A stretch of DNA of 62,329 bases from Acidimicrobiaceae bacterium (GCA_003132205.1 PKWY01000047.1:106733-169061); one strand, 5' to 3'; shown: positions 26,524 to 35,216, numbered from the stretch's first letter. Notes: generated by a model from the letters alone, not told the origin. Numbers and translations: made by a program.

Positions 26524-26548
26524 AAAGACAAAGATGTCTTTGTTCTTT
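26524..26548 (+). promoter_or_regulatory. Inverted repeat before the winged-helix-like gene
   Basis: AAAGACAAAGA (26524-26534) faces TCTTTGTTCTTT (26537-26548), a near-perfect inverted repeat with one extra T, 18 bases before the start codon. The core (ACAAAGA ... TTTGT) is kept in copy B at 29639-29654. Conservation between diverged copies suggests a functional operator, possibly bound by the encoded protein, or a leader hairpin. Confidence 0.45.
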
Positions 26549-26566
26549 ATTTGTCTTTAGGAGACC

Positions 26567-26908
26567 ATGACCATAGCGAAGAGAATCGGCGAGCTCGAAT
26601 CATTGCAGGCCACGCGTGAACTCGCAATTGCACACGCAGTCGCCGAGTTCCGAGGTGGCGAAGCCGAGCTCGCCTCATTGAGAGCTGGAGTCGCGCTCAG
26701 AGGTGAGTTGGCACCACTCGCGAGAACCGAGGCGATTCTCAGTGTCTTGCGCGCGAAAGGTAGTCCGCTCTCCCCAACCGAGATCGTCGCAAGCCTCAAC
26801 GCCGCGGGCCGTTCGGACGACCGTCGATCGGTGACAGCGACGTTGGACTACCTGCTCAAACAGAGGCAAGTATTGAGACCTTCGAAGGGCAATTACCTGG
26901 CTGTCTAA
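26567..26908 (+). CDS. Small protein with coiled-coil N-terminus and winged-helix-like C-terminus
   Basis: 113 residues. Residues 1-45 are charged and heptad-like (AKRIGELESLQATRELAIAH), suggesting dimerisation. Residues 53-113 look like a winged helix: TEAILSVLRAKGSPLSPTEI (helices 1-2), a recognition-helix region around DDRRSVTATLDYLLKQRQV, and a wing ending KGNYLAV. TAGGAGACC precedes the ATG at 26567. A frameshifted paralogue with the same leader lies at 29678-30018. Probably a DNA-binding regulator, possibly of itself or of the ABC operon it brackets; I do not recognise a named family. Confidence 0.7.
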   Translation: MTIAKRIGELESLQATRELAIAHAVAEFRGGEAELASLRAGVALRGELAPLARTEAILSVLRAKGSPLSPTEIVASLNAAGRSDDRRSVTATLDYLLKQRQVLRPSKGNYLAV

Positions 26909-27123
26909 TTGTTCTGCCGTCACGAGTGTGGGTTCAAGTGTGCGGGCCGACGTGCACAATCTAATGCGACGTTGGGGTGACAAGACCACGCAGTTTCTCG
27001 GCGGGTTAGGCGTGATGTGAAACGCCAATCTCCCCCTGGACGCCGTTCCGAGTCTGACGCAAACGACGGCTCGATTCGCCGTCGAGGTCAGCGTCTGGTG
27101 GGGCTGGTTGTGGACGGCGAGGC

Positions 27124-28266
27124 TCAGGCGTCGCGGGTGGCCATCCGCCACGCGCCAAGTCCCGTCCAGACCACGATCCAAGCGACGATCACGACGACCG
27201 CGACCGTGGTCGACTCGGTGAGGAGTTGGGCCCCACCACCACCGCCTCGCATTCCCCCGAAGACTGCTGGCAGGCCGGCCGGCTCGATGTGCACCATGGC
27301 GAGCCCGACCATGGCGCGCTGGACGTTGATCAGGTGGGGTATCCCGACTCTCGAGAACAGCGGGGTGAGAACTATCTCGAAGACGATGAGCAGCACGACG
27401 GGCACGGTGCGCTGTCCCATGAGCGACGAGAGGCCGAGGCCGACTAGGAAGCCGATGACCGCCCACAACTCGACCCAGAGGCCGGTCTCGATCATCAGCT
27501 TGAGCGGCGGTGAGAGGAAGGTGGCGGCGTAACTCTTGTAGTTCTGCTCGGCGACTCTGATCGCCTGCTCGCGGATCTCGGTCTTCGTCGCCGGGGCAGA
27601 GGTGATGGAACCGGACTGGGTCTTGACCACGACGAGTTCGTTGTTTGGCGCGCAATTGACCTGAGGGGACGGTCCAATGTAGGTGTTGCCCATGTCGCAG
27701 ATGATCATCTTGGGGTGGTCCTCAGCCCACGTGATGAAACCTTGGCGGCTGAGGCCAACCGGCATGTTGTTGATCCCGTTGAAGTTCAACTTCGTTGGCG
27801 CCGCAAAGACGCACACCGAGCAGACGATGACGATGCCGACCGCAACGACCGGGACGATGATCATCAGCCCCGCCGGAATCCGCGCGAAGTAGAGGGACAG
27901 CCGCGAACGTCCGGTCACGACGAGGTGGCGGAACATCCCCTCGGTCAGGTCGACCGAACCAGCGGTGCAGCCGAGCGTCGCCGCGACGATGAAGCCGAAG
28001 ATGTACATGACGCCGGCGACCAGGCTCTGGAAGATGTCGTAGCCGCCGGCGGGTCCGTAGGAGTGCGGCGCGACGGCGTGGGCGATGACGCGGACCGCGA
28101 GGAAGATCGTGGGTACCCCGATGTTGACCGCGAGGAGGGCGATCATGAGGCCGCGGCGCTTGCGCAGCTCCATGAATCGGGTCATGATCATCGCGCCGGT
28201 CGGCAGGAAAGTGCCCCGGTGGTCCCCGGTCGCGGGGGCGACGGTGGGTTCAGTGGACGTGGTCAT
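27124..28266 (-). CDS. ABC transporter permease (ABC-2 like)
   Basis: 380 residues with about six hydrophobic segments, a large polar loop between TM3 and TM4 (about residues 160-260, with a Cys pair), typical of ABC-2 exporter permeases. The ATG at 28264-28266 overlaps the ATPase stop by ATGA, so the two are translationally coupled and form one transporter. Exported substrate unknown. The upstream extension of the open frame is an overlap artefact and was excluded. Confidence 0.83.
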   Translation of the reverse strand: MTTSTEPTVAPATGDHRGTFLPTGAMIMTRFMELRKRRGLMIALLAVNIGVPTIFLAVRVIAHAVAPHSYGPAGGYDIFQSLVAGVMYIFGFIVAATLGCTAGSVDLTEGMFRHLVVTGRSRLSLYFARIPAGLMIIVPVVAVGIVIVCSVCVFAAPTKLNFNGINNMPVGLSRQGFITWAEDHPKMIICDMGNTYIGPSPQVNCAPNNELVVVKTQSGSITSAPATKTEIREQAIRVAEQNYKSYAATFLSPPLKLMIETGLWVELWAVIGFLVGLGLSSLMGQRTVPVVLLIVFEIVLTPLFSRVGIPHLINVQRAMVGLAMVHIEPAGLPAVFGGMRGGGGGAQLLTESTTVAVVVIVAWIVVWTGLGAWRMATRDA

Positions 28267-29240
28267 TGCGAGGCCCCCAGTCGCGTCGTCACTTCGAGGA
28301 ACCAGGACTCGAGGGAGGCCTGGTTGAGTTGGAGCCGGTAGACCGAGACGCCGCCGTCGACGAGGACGCGGTTGACCTCGGCGACGACCGAGCGGTCCGA
28401 ACCCGCGGCCAGCGAGATCGTTAGACCGTCCGCCCCGACCTCGACGTGCTCGCCGAGGCCCGCCGCAGTGAGGATCTGGCGGGCCGCGTCGGGCGTGGAG
28501 CACTCGATCTGGACCTCCATGTTGGCTCCGGAGAGGAGTTCCGTGATCGGTCCCTGGCGGATCACGTGGCCGCGGTCGACGATGGCGACGGCGTCGCAGG
28601 TGCGCTCCACTTCGTCGAGCAGGTGCGACGAGAGGACGACCGTGCGGCCCTCGGCGACGAAGGACCGGATCATCTCGCGCATGTCGTGCATACCCGCGGG
28701 GTCGAGCCCGTTCATCGGCTCGTCCAGGATCAGCAGTTGCGGGTCGCCGAGGAGGCAGGCGGCCACCCCGAGGCGCTGACGCATGCCCATCGAGTACTTG
28801 GCCACGCGGTCGTCGGCGCGCGTGGACATCCCGACTCGTTCGAGGGCCGGGCCGATCCTCTCGCGCGCCGCGGGCTCTCGTGCGGCGGCCAGGATCTGGA
28901 GGTTCTCGCGCCCGGTGAGGTGCGCATGGAAGCGGGGCTCGTCCACGATGGCGCCCACGCGCGCGAGGGCAACGTCGCGATGTCGCGGAATCTCGTAGCC
29001 GAGTAGCGACATCGTCCCCGCGTCAGCGCGGGTCAGGCCGAGCAGGACGCGAATGAGGGTCGTCTTGCCCGCGCCGTTGGGACCGAGGTACCCGAATGCG
29101 CAGCCGCGCGGTACCTTGAGGTCGACGCCGTCGACTGCGACGCTGGCACCGAAGCGCTTGGTGAGGTTGTGCGTCTCGACGGCCCAGTCGCTCTCCCGTG
29201 CTACGCCTGTCGAGGCCTCGTCCACCGCGGTGACGCTCAT
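28263..29240 (-). CDS. ABC transporter ATP-binding protein (exporter type)
   Basis: 325 residues. Walker A GPNGAGKTT, Q-loop, a signature reading YSMGMRQRLGVA instead of LSGGQ (common in this CcmA-like exporter group), Walker B LLILDEPMNGLDPAG and the H-loop SSHLLDE. A C-terminal extension of about 80 residues is usual in this group. Pairs with the permease through a 4-base overlap. ATG at 29238-29240 is chosen, with AAGGGA upstream. The operon lies on the minus strand between the two direct repeats, opposite to the winged-helix-like genes. Confidence 0.9.
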   Translation of the reverse strand: MSVTAVDEASTGVARESDWAVETHNLTKRFGASVAVDGVDLKVPRGCAFGYLGPNGAGKTTLIRVLLGLTRADAGTMSLLGYEIPRHRDVALARVGAIVDEPRFHAHLTGRENLQILAAAREPAARERIGPALERVGMSTRADDRVAKYSMGMRQRLGVAACLLGDPQLLILDEPMNGLDPAGMHDMREMIRSFVAEGRTVVLSSHLLDEVERTCDAVAIVDRGHVIRQGPITELLSGANMEVQIECSTPDAARQILTAAGLGEHVEVGADGLTISLAAGSDRSVVAEVNRVLVDGGVSVYRLQLNQASLESWFLEVTTRLGASQ

Positions 29241-29541
29241 CGTTCGTCCCTTCGCCGCGTCGCCCGGCCGGGCGCTCTCGTAACGATGGTAGGGGCTGGC
29301 CGCACGCGAAAGGAATAGGGGTAAACCCTGACGACCTTTACGCGTGAGCGCCCGACTGGGGCGGATCGCGATGGCGGTCCAACGGTCGTGAGGGGATGTC
29401 GGCGAATCCATCGGACCGAAGAGGCCATCTGTGGTGGCGCCGGTGTAGACCACTCATTCGACGGTGATCCGCACTGTCCGTAGATGCCGGATCGGTTGGC
29501 CGTCATCGTCCGGTTCGCCCGTTGCATGGTTGGACGATTCA
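29241..29541. other. Region upstream of the ABC operon
   Basis: About 300 bases with no gene I can support. It must contain the ABC operon promoter; I could not identify confident -10/-35 boxes. Direct repeat copy B begins at about 29542. Confidence 0.5.
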
Positions 29542-30060
29542 GGGACTTCCGCGCGAAGCTCCGCGCGTAAATCGTCCCCAAGCCTACGCCGAAAGCAGTC
29601 GTCCGAAGCCCCAACCAAAATTGGCCGGTACTCCAATGACAAAGATACCTTTGTTCTTTGTTTGCCTTTGGGGGACCATGACCAAGGCGAAACGATTCGC
29701 CGAGCTCGAGTCGGAGCAGGCCGCGCGTGAGGTAGCCATAGCGCGTGCGGTCGCCGCGTTGCGCTGCGCCCAGGCCGAGCTCGCCTCATTGAGGGTTGGA
29801 GTCGCATTCAAAGGTGAGCTCACCCTGCCCGCGAGAACCGAACCGATCCTCGGTATCTTGCGCGCGAAAGCAAGTCCGCTCTCCCCACGGAAATTGTTTC
29901 AAGCCTTGAGTCCGCGAGCCGTTCAGACGACCGTCGATCGGCAACAGCGACGTTAGCCAACCTACTTAGACAGAAGCAGATCCTGAGACCCACCAAAGGT
30001 CGACGCTTGACTGTCTGACCTGCAACGGTTTTGGTGCGGGTTGAAGTGCGAGGGCGGACG
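29542..30060 (+). repeat. Direct repeat copy B: leader plus decayed winged-helix-like gene
   Basis: Begins GGGACTTCCGCGCGAAGCTC like copy A (26419), lacks an 11-base duplication seen in copy A's leader, and then runs through the paralogous gene. After the gene, GGTGCGGGTTGAAGTGCG matches GTGTGGGTTCAAGTGTGCG of copy A. Confidence 0.75.
29678..30018 (+). pseudogene. Frameshifted paralogue of the winged-helix-like gene
   Basis: Starts MTKAKRFAELESEQAAREVA, parallel to the 26567 gene. At about 29884-29889 the sequence reads CCCCACGG where copy A has CCCCAACCG, a one-base loss that sends the original frame to a stop at 29953-29955. After the shift the other frame restores the family C-terminus (EIVSSLESASRSDDRRSATA ... 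KQILRPTKG) to a TGA at 30016-30018. The product would be about 92 residues with a destroyed winged helix, so it is probably inactive unless frameshifting occurs. Confidence 0.7.
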
Positions 30061-30122
30061 CATTAGCTCTGCCACCTTGCACTCGCGGCTTAACCCTGCC
30101 AAGCACTGACTAGTTTGGACTC

Positions 30123-30824
30123 ATGAATCGTTCGCGATATATCAGCGAAGGCCGAGAGTCCATTCCAGGCTGGTTTGAGCGTGGTGACGCAGAACTCTTC
30201 GACGCAATCGATCTTGCGCAACGCAAAGCGCGAATAGTCGGGAACATCTTGGAGATCGGCTGCTACCAAGGATCGAGCGCTGTACTGCTTGGTTATCTGC
30301 GTAATCCAAACGAACGACTCGTGGTATGTGACCTCTTTCAGAACGTTGCTCCAACTCTCGACAACTTTCATGACCGAACTGATTCGTACTCGGACCTGAG
30401 TAGGGAAAGTTTCGAAGCGAATTATCTTCGCTTTCATCAACAACTTCCAGAAATTATTGAGGGGTCTTCGACAACTCTTTCGGCGAATGACTTTGGACGG
30501 ACTTTCCGTCTGATTCATGTCGACGGATCACATGAATACAGAGTCGTTCGATCAGACCTTCTGTTGGCGAAGTCGCTTCTGAAGCCGGGCGGATTCGTCA
30601 TCTTTGACGACATCATCACGCTGCACACCCCTGGCGTCACGGCCGCGGTATGGGAAGGCGTCTTCCACGATGACCTCGTCCCGGTATTCCAGACTTCGAA
30701 ACTCTACGCAACGTGGGGCCAACCGATCGAAGTGGAGATTCCTAAAACGTTCACGGCGTTCTCCCATGAAGTCGCTGGCCACCTCATGAGCCATTTGGAG
30801 TACCACTCTGACGTAGTCGAGTAA
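30123..30824 (+). CDS. Class I SAM-dependent methyltransferase
   Basis: 233 residues with a Rossmann methyltransferase core: NILEIGCYQGSSAVLLG (motif I), VVCDLFQNV (acidic end of beta 2), IEGSS, LIHVDGSHEYR and LKPGGFVIFDDII. This is the Methyltransf_24 type often found in polysaccharide or surface-glycan loci. Base composition is visibly AT-richer than the core genes, suggesting transfer. It precedes a glycosyltransferase gene in the same direction, so a glycan-modifying pair is likely. Confidence 0.82.
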   Translation: MNRSRYISEGRESIPGWFERGDAELFDAIDLAQRKARIVGNILEIGCYQGSSAVLLGYLRNPNERLVVCDLFQNVAPTLDNFHDRTDSYSDLSRESFEANYLRFHQQLPEIIEGSSTTLSANDFGRTFRLIHVDGSHEYRVVRSDLLLAKSLLKPGGFVIFDDIITLHTPGVTAAVWEGVFHDDLVPVFQTSKLYATWGQPIEVEIPKTFTAFSHEVAGHLMSHLEYHSDVVE

Positions 30825-31108
30825 GTCGATCCCGTGTCCCCGGGCGTCCTTCAAGTGTCAGCCGGCTCGCGTCGGGAATAGCAAATCCGGCTGTGAGATG
30901 ACCTAAGGCACGCCATCGAGTGAACATCGCCGCGCAGCGTCGTCTCTTGTCGGCTTGAAGCTGTCGGAGACGCTTGGAAGCACTTTCGCAATGATTGATT
31001 CAACGCGAAGCGTCCAGCGCGCAGTGAAACGCCAAGATGGCGCCAATCTAAGCGGTTTCTGACGCCCCGCCATAAGTCAATACTCGCAAGAATCAGTAGA
31101 GTAGGTCA

Positions 31109-33787
31109 ATGACGCGGCAAGGCTCTGAAGCTTCCCATCTCATCTGTGCCATCGTCACACCTAACTATCTAAGTCAATTCTTGATTATGGGGCGATCGCT
31201 TGCAATCGCGGTTCCCTCTGCGGTCATGCGAGTCTTGGTCTTGCAGGACTGCAATGACATCGAGTTCTTTCAAACGAGCATCGATGACTACCTTGTCGCT
31301 GCGCGAAGCGAAGCGGACCATCGAGCAATAACCATCGATGAGGTCGACTGGAGAGACTTTGATGTTGACTCGGCGGTACTGTTCTACAGCACTCTAGAGT
31401 TTGCCACTTCCGTGAAGCCGGCCCTCATGCGGTCATTTCTCTGTCAAGGTTGGGAACGAGTCACCTACCTCGACCCGGATATTCAAGTCTTCAAGGACTT
31501 CACGCCTCTTCTGGATGACGACTTTGATGTGTCACTAACGCCACACATCTTCACCGATATTCCGAGAGACGGCCGCACGCCGTCATCGCACGACATCCTC
31601 CAAGCTGGCTTCTACAACTTGGGCTTTTGTTCGGCGCGACTCACGGCGTTGCCATTCTTAGACTGGTGGAGCCAACGACTACAGTTCGATTGTCTCGTCG
31701 ACCCCACGGCGGGGTATTTCACCGATCAACGAATACTCGACCTCGCCCCGCTCAAGGCAAGAGTACAGATCGTCCAAGAACCCGGCTGCAATGTGGCCTA
31801 CTGGAATCTTCACGAACGCGAGGTCGTTCGGGACCAAGGCGAGTGGAAGGTCACGTTTAACGGATCAACTCATCCCCTCTATTTCTTCCACTTCAGCGGC
31901 TTCCGGCTGCACCGGTCGCCGTCGCTCTCAGTACACGCCACCCGACGGGTGCTCGGAAGGTCCCTGCCTCGGTCCTTCGCCATTCAATACGACGAGATGT
32001 TGCAGCAGGGTAGAACGCGACACCAAGACGTCAAGTTCACCTTGGGCGGTGCTACTCCTCGAGACCGGATTCCACCTGAGTGGAATCGTTGTCTACGCGA
32101 AGACGCGGACGTTCATGTCAGTGCCGGGCTCACTCTACGCGAAGTGCGAGAGGAGACCTACAGTCCGCGCGACCCGAGCAAGTGGTCGACGTGTCTGACC
32201 TGTGGAGATGAACACCGCAACTTCGGTACGAGAGCCCGATCGTTTCTTGCCGGTTGGGCCTGCCACCCTTCTCTCGAGGGCGTTCCCAACGCGATCAGCG
32301 CGTTCTTTCGAACTTCACATCATGAGTTCAGAGCTACGCCAATGGCGCAGCTGTCATGGGCCTTGGAGAACTTGGAGAATTGTGCCAAGGGGAATGGTCA
32401 TCTCGCTGCGGAGGTAATGGGCGCCGCTGCGGAAGCCTTGAACGAAGCGGTGGATCTTCGACTCGTCGGCTACTTCACCTACTCGGCTGGAATTGGCCAA
32501 GTCGCGAGGTGGACGCTGCAGACACTCGAGAACGCCAATATCTATCCAGCGCTTGATCGCGTCTTCATCGAGGGCGACTCCCACGAGTACCTCTCGAAGT
32601 TCCTGCAACGCAATAACCCCTTGGCCGCGGCGAATGCCTCAGTACTTTGCTTCATAAATGCCGATCAATGGAACAATCACGTGACATCAGCAGCGCGGGT
32701 CGACCCAACGATCCAGCGTGTGGAGGCCGTCTGGGCGTGGGAACTCGAGCACATCCCCAGCCGAATGTACGATCTCACATCGTCTGGAGGAATTGAGCGG
32801 GTTCACGCGCTGTCCCATTGGAGCGAACGCGCAATGGCGAAAGTTCTTCCGATACCAGTGGATCGATTCGCCCCGTTTGACTTGAGTCTTGTCGACTCGC
32901 TCGCCACGCCACCTGCGAAAGATCACGACGCAACTCGATCGGCTCCCTACATCTTGACCACGTTTGATGCGAAGAGCTTGCTCAGTCGAAAGAATCCCGA
33001 AGGCGTGCTGAACCTTTGGCAACGCGTGCAGGCGGACTATCCCGACCTCAGGTTGATCATCAAGAGCACCAATCTGAGGGACATGTCGCCTCCGGAGCTT
33101 CTCGAACTGATCGACACCACTGACCGCACGGAGCTCATTGATGAGTACCTTACCGACAACGATTACTTCGACCTCCTTCGTAATTGCGAGGTCTTCCTCT
33201 CGCTCCATCGCTCGGAAGGCATGGGCCTCACGCCGATTGAAGCCGCTCTCTGCGGACTTCCCGTTGTCTATACCGACTACGGGGGCCTTTCTGAATTCCT
33301 AGAGGAGGGTTTCTACCCCGTCTCCTACGAAATGACGCAGGTCGGCGAAAGCAGTCATGAACTGGGCCCCTACGACAAACTTGCCTATTGGGCGGAACCT
33401 GACCTCGACGACGCCGAGCGTCAGCTGCGCCGCGCTCTCTTGACTTCGACGAATGGCACGACGGCGTCGCTACTGGAACTGGACCGAAAGAGGCTCGAGG
33501 AGAATCTCGTCGCCGCCCAGTCCGAGGTCATCAGCACCTCGCTTCGCTTGATTGGGAGCGCGCAAAGTGGATGGGGGGCAAGTCGTGACCTCTTGATCGA
33601 AAGGCTCATGGCACCACTCATCGAGCTCGAAGAGCAACTCAACCCTCCGAAAGTCAACCCCATCTACTTTCGACTGGTCGCCGTGCTCTATCGCACCTAC
33701 CGGTTGTTCCCAGCGAAGGTTCGCCTGCAATTCAACTTGGCGTTGCAACTGCTGAGGAGTGGCGAGAGCGACTCCACCCCTCAGTAA
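31109..33787 (+). CDS. Two-domain glycosyltransferase (GT8-like + GT4-like)
   Basis: 892 residues. The N-terminal ~330 residues resemble a GT-A glycosyltransferase: AIVTPNYLSQFLIMGRSLA and the DxD-type metal motif YLDPDIQVF (about residue 120). After a linker, residues ~460-790 form a GT-B GT4-like domain with YILTTFDAKSLLSRKNPEGV and the E(x7)E site in SEGMGLTPIEAALCGLP (about 703). Such fusions build repeating polysaccharides or cell-wall glycans. No signal peptide or membrane segment. Codon use and GC resemble the upstream methyltransferase and differ from the core. Confidence 0.83.
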   Translation: MTRQGSEASHLICAIVTPNYLSQFLIMGRSLAIAVPSAVMRVLVLQDCNDIEFFQTSIDDYLVAARSEADHRAITIDEVDWRDFDVDSAVLFYSTLEFATSVKPALMRSFLCQGWERVTYLDPDIQVFKDFTPLLDDDFDVSLTPHIFTDIPRDGRTPSSHDILQAGFYNLGFCSARLTALPFLDWWSQRLQFDCLVDPTAGYFTDQRILDLAPLKARVQIVQEPGCNVAYWNLHEREVVRDQGEWKVTFNGSTHPLYFFHFSGFRLHRSPSLSVHATRRVLGRSLPRSFAIQYDEMLQQGRTRHQDVKFTLGGATPRDRIPPEWNRCLREDADVHVSAGLTLREVREETYSPRDPSKWSTCLTCGDEHRNFGTRARSFLAGWACHPSLEGVPNAISAFFRTSHHEFRATPMAQLSWALENLENCAKGNGHLAAEVMGAAAEALNEAVDLRLVGYFTYSAGIGQVARWTLQTLENANIYPALDRVFIEGDSHEYLSKFLQRNNPLAAANASVLCFINADQWNNHVTSAARVDPTIQRVEAVWAWELEHIPSRMYDLTSSGGIERVHALSHWSERAMAKVLPIPVDRFAPFDLSLVDSLATPPAKDHDATRSAPYILTTFDAKSLLSRKNPEGVLNLWQRVQADYPDLRLIIKSTNLRDMSPPELLELIDTTDRTELIDEYLTDNDYFDLLRNCEVFLSLHRSEGMGLTPIEAALCGLPVVYTDYGGLSEFLEEGFYPVSYEMTQVGESSHELGPYDKLAYWAEPDLDDAERQLRRALLTSTNGTTASLLELDRKRLEENLVAAQSEVISTSLRLIGSAQSGWGASRDLLIERLMAPLIELEEQLNPPKVNPIYFRLVAVLYRTYRLFPAKVRLQFNLALQLLRSGESDSTPQ

Positions 33788-33982
33788 TCCGCGAGACCAC
33801 CAAGGAGACGAGGGCAGGAATGCTCACCGTTGCCGTTCGTCGAATCATCGTTCCCCATTCGGCAAACAGTGAAGATGTTGGGTGGTGGGCCGACGCGAGT
33901 CTGACCTTTCGGCAAACTGACGCACCCGATGTGCTGTCCTGCCTGAGATGAGTCGCCTCGCGTCGACCTACCGCCTGGTCCG
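33788..33982. other. Spacer between glycosyltransferase and IS110 leader
   Basis: No gene. The 10-mer TTCGGCAAAC occurs twice in the same orientation, at 33858-33867 and 33908-33917, 50 bases apart. The left boundary of the IS110 element probably falls in or near this stretch, but IS110 elements lack terminal inverted repeats and I cannot place it. Confidence 0.4.
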
Positions 33983-34075
33983 GGATGACTTGACCGGGCG
34001 GGACGTGACTTCATAGGACCCTGCCACAGCCGTGTCTCTTCACTGTTATGTCCGCCCGGACCGGTTTGGTCATCC
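33983..34075 (+). ncRNA. Structured leader of the IS110 transposase, bridge-RNA candidate
   Basis: GGATGACTTGACCGGGCGGG (from 33983, ending GAC at 34004) is largely complementary to 34050-34075 (GTCCGCCCGG ... GGTCATCC), giving a long imperfect stem with a ~45-base loop. The loop holds CATAGGACCC (34012-34021); its core ATAGGACC recurs just past the transposase stop at 35178-35185. IS110 elements encode a bridge RNA in their non-coding left end, with loops that match the donor and target DNA. Position and loop match fit this, but expression is not shown. Confidence 0.45.
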
Positions 34076-34104
34076 TCCTAAAACAACGAAGGAGACACAT
34101 CAAG

Positions 34105-35172
34105 ATGACCACATTTACAACTGCGGCGCAACCACCGATCGTGGTCGGGGTCGACGCACATAAGGACACCCACTACGCGGTAGTGCTTGACGAGCGCGGA
34201 GTCCTGCTCGCCGACCACGAGTTCCGAGCCACGTCTCGGGGATATCGTGAGCTCGTGGACTGGTTGGAGAGCCAGGGATCCGTTGAGCGGGTCGGCGTCG
34301 AGTCGACTGGTTCCTATGCGGCCGGGCTGGTGCGATACCTGCAATCACGCGAGATCTCCGTGCTCGAGGTCAACACCCCTCACGCTCACACCAGGGCCCG
34401 ACGGGGCAAGGACGACCGAATCGACGCCGAGGCGGCGGCGAGGAAGGTCCTGGCTGGTGACGCCACGGCCCGTCCCAAGGTCACCACCGGGGTCATCGAG
34501 TCCATCCGACTGCTCCGTCTCGCCAGGGAGTCCGCGGTCAAGGCCCGCAGTGCTGCCCTCATCCAACTCCAGTCGACGCTCGTCACGGCGCCGGCCTCGC
34601 TTCGTGAGTTGGTTGCGGCACCAACAACACGGGGCAAGCTGGCGACGTGCGTGGCCCTGCGGCCGGGGAACTTGGAACTGGGTGACCCCCTGCACGCCGC
34701 CAAGACCACGCTGCGCGCCCTCGGGCGCCGCGTCAAGTATCTGGACGAGGAGATCGCCGAGTTCGATCGCCAACTCGACGTGCTCGTCAAGCGAGCGGCC
34801 CCAACCCTCGTCAGTCGAGTGGGCATCGGCACTCAACACGCCGCCCAGCTACTCGTCACGGCCGGGGAGAACATCGAACGGCTCACCAGCGAGGCGGCCT
34901 TCGCCCGGCTCTGTGGCGTGGCGCCGATACCGGTGTCGTCGGGCAACACCCAGCGCATGCGGCTACACCGGGGTGGTGATCGTCAAGCCAATCGAGCCCT
35001 GCACATGATCGCGGTCTGTCGGCTGCGCTACGACCAGCGCACCATTGACTACATGACGCGTCGTCGGAGCGAGGGCCTCTCGAAGAAGGATGTACTGCGC
35101 TGCCTGAAGCGATTCATCGCTCGCGAGGTCTTCAACGATCTGAAGATCGACCTGCTGAAAAATCGGACTTGA
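34105..35172 (+). CDS. IS110-family transposase (RuvC-like DEDD + Tnp_20)
   Basis: 355-residue recombinase. N-terminal RuvC-like DEDD domain: VGVDAHKD (Asp near 17), GVESTGSYA (Glu near 77) and KDDRIDAEAA (Asp pair near 113). C-terminal Tnp_20 domain: LCGVAPIPVSSGNTQR, with the serine thought to be the nucleophile, then HRGGDRQANRALHMI. Length and motifs are intact, so it may be active. GAAGGAGACA fixes ATG 34105; the longer frame from 34048 has no ribosome site and runs through the leader stem. Confidence 0.93.
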   Translation: MTTFTTAAQPPIVVGVDAHKDTHYAVVLDERGVLLADHEFRATSRGYRELVDWLESQGSVERVGVESTGSYAAGLVRYLQSREISVLEVNTPHAHTRARRGKDDRIDAEAAARKVLAGDATARPKVTTGVIESIRLLRLARESAVKARSAALIQLQSTLVTAPASLRELVAAPTTRGKLATCVALRPGNLELGDPLHAAKTTLRALGRRVKYLDEEIAEFDRQLDVLVKRAAPTLVSRVGIGTQHAAQLLVTAGENIERLTSEAAFARLCGVAPIPVSSGNTQRMRLHRGGDRQANRALHMIAVCRLRYDQRTIDYMTRRRSEGLSKKDVLRCLKRFIAREVFNDLKIDLLKNRT

Positions 35173-35183
35173 CATCTATAGGA

Positions 35184-35216
35184 CCATCAGTGACCTGATG
35201 GCGTGCGGTAAACGCC
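35184..35216. repeat. Two adjacent small hairpins at the IS110/tnpB junction
   Basis: CCATCAG (35184-35190) pairs with CTGATGG (35195-35201) around a 4-base loop; a second imperfect hairpin GGCGT...ACGCC follows (35200-35216). Subterminal hairpins are typical of IS200/IS605 element ends and of the omega RNA 3' region, and this is the downstream side of the tnpB remnant. They could also terminate the IS110 transcript. Confidence 0.35.

Larger units (their letters stand above)
26419..26950 (+). repeat. Direct repeat copy A: leader plus winged-helix-like gene
   Basis: Starts immediately after tRNA-Arg with GGGACTTCCGCGCGAAGCTC and can be aligned through the leader, the gene at 26567-26908 and about 40 bases beyond with copy B (about 29542-30060). 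The copies lie in the same orientation and bracket an ABC exporter operon. Identity is high but clearly not perfect, so the duplication is not recent. I could not compute the exact identity. Confidence 0.75.
33983..35185 (+). mobile_element. IS110-family insertion sequence (minimal extent)
   Basis: Transposase gene plus structured left leader and the downstream 8-mer match. True ends are not defined because the family lacks terminal inverted repeats and target duplications; the element may begin up to about 190 bases further left. It lies between a glycosyltransferase and a TnpB remnant. Confidence 0.6.
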
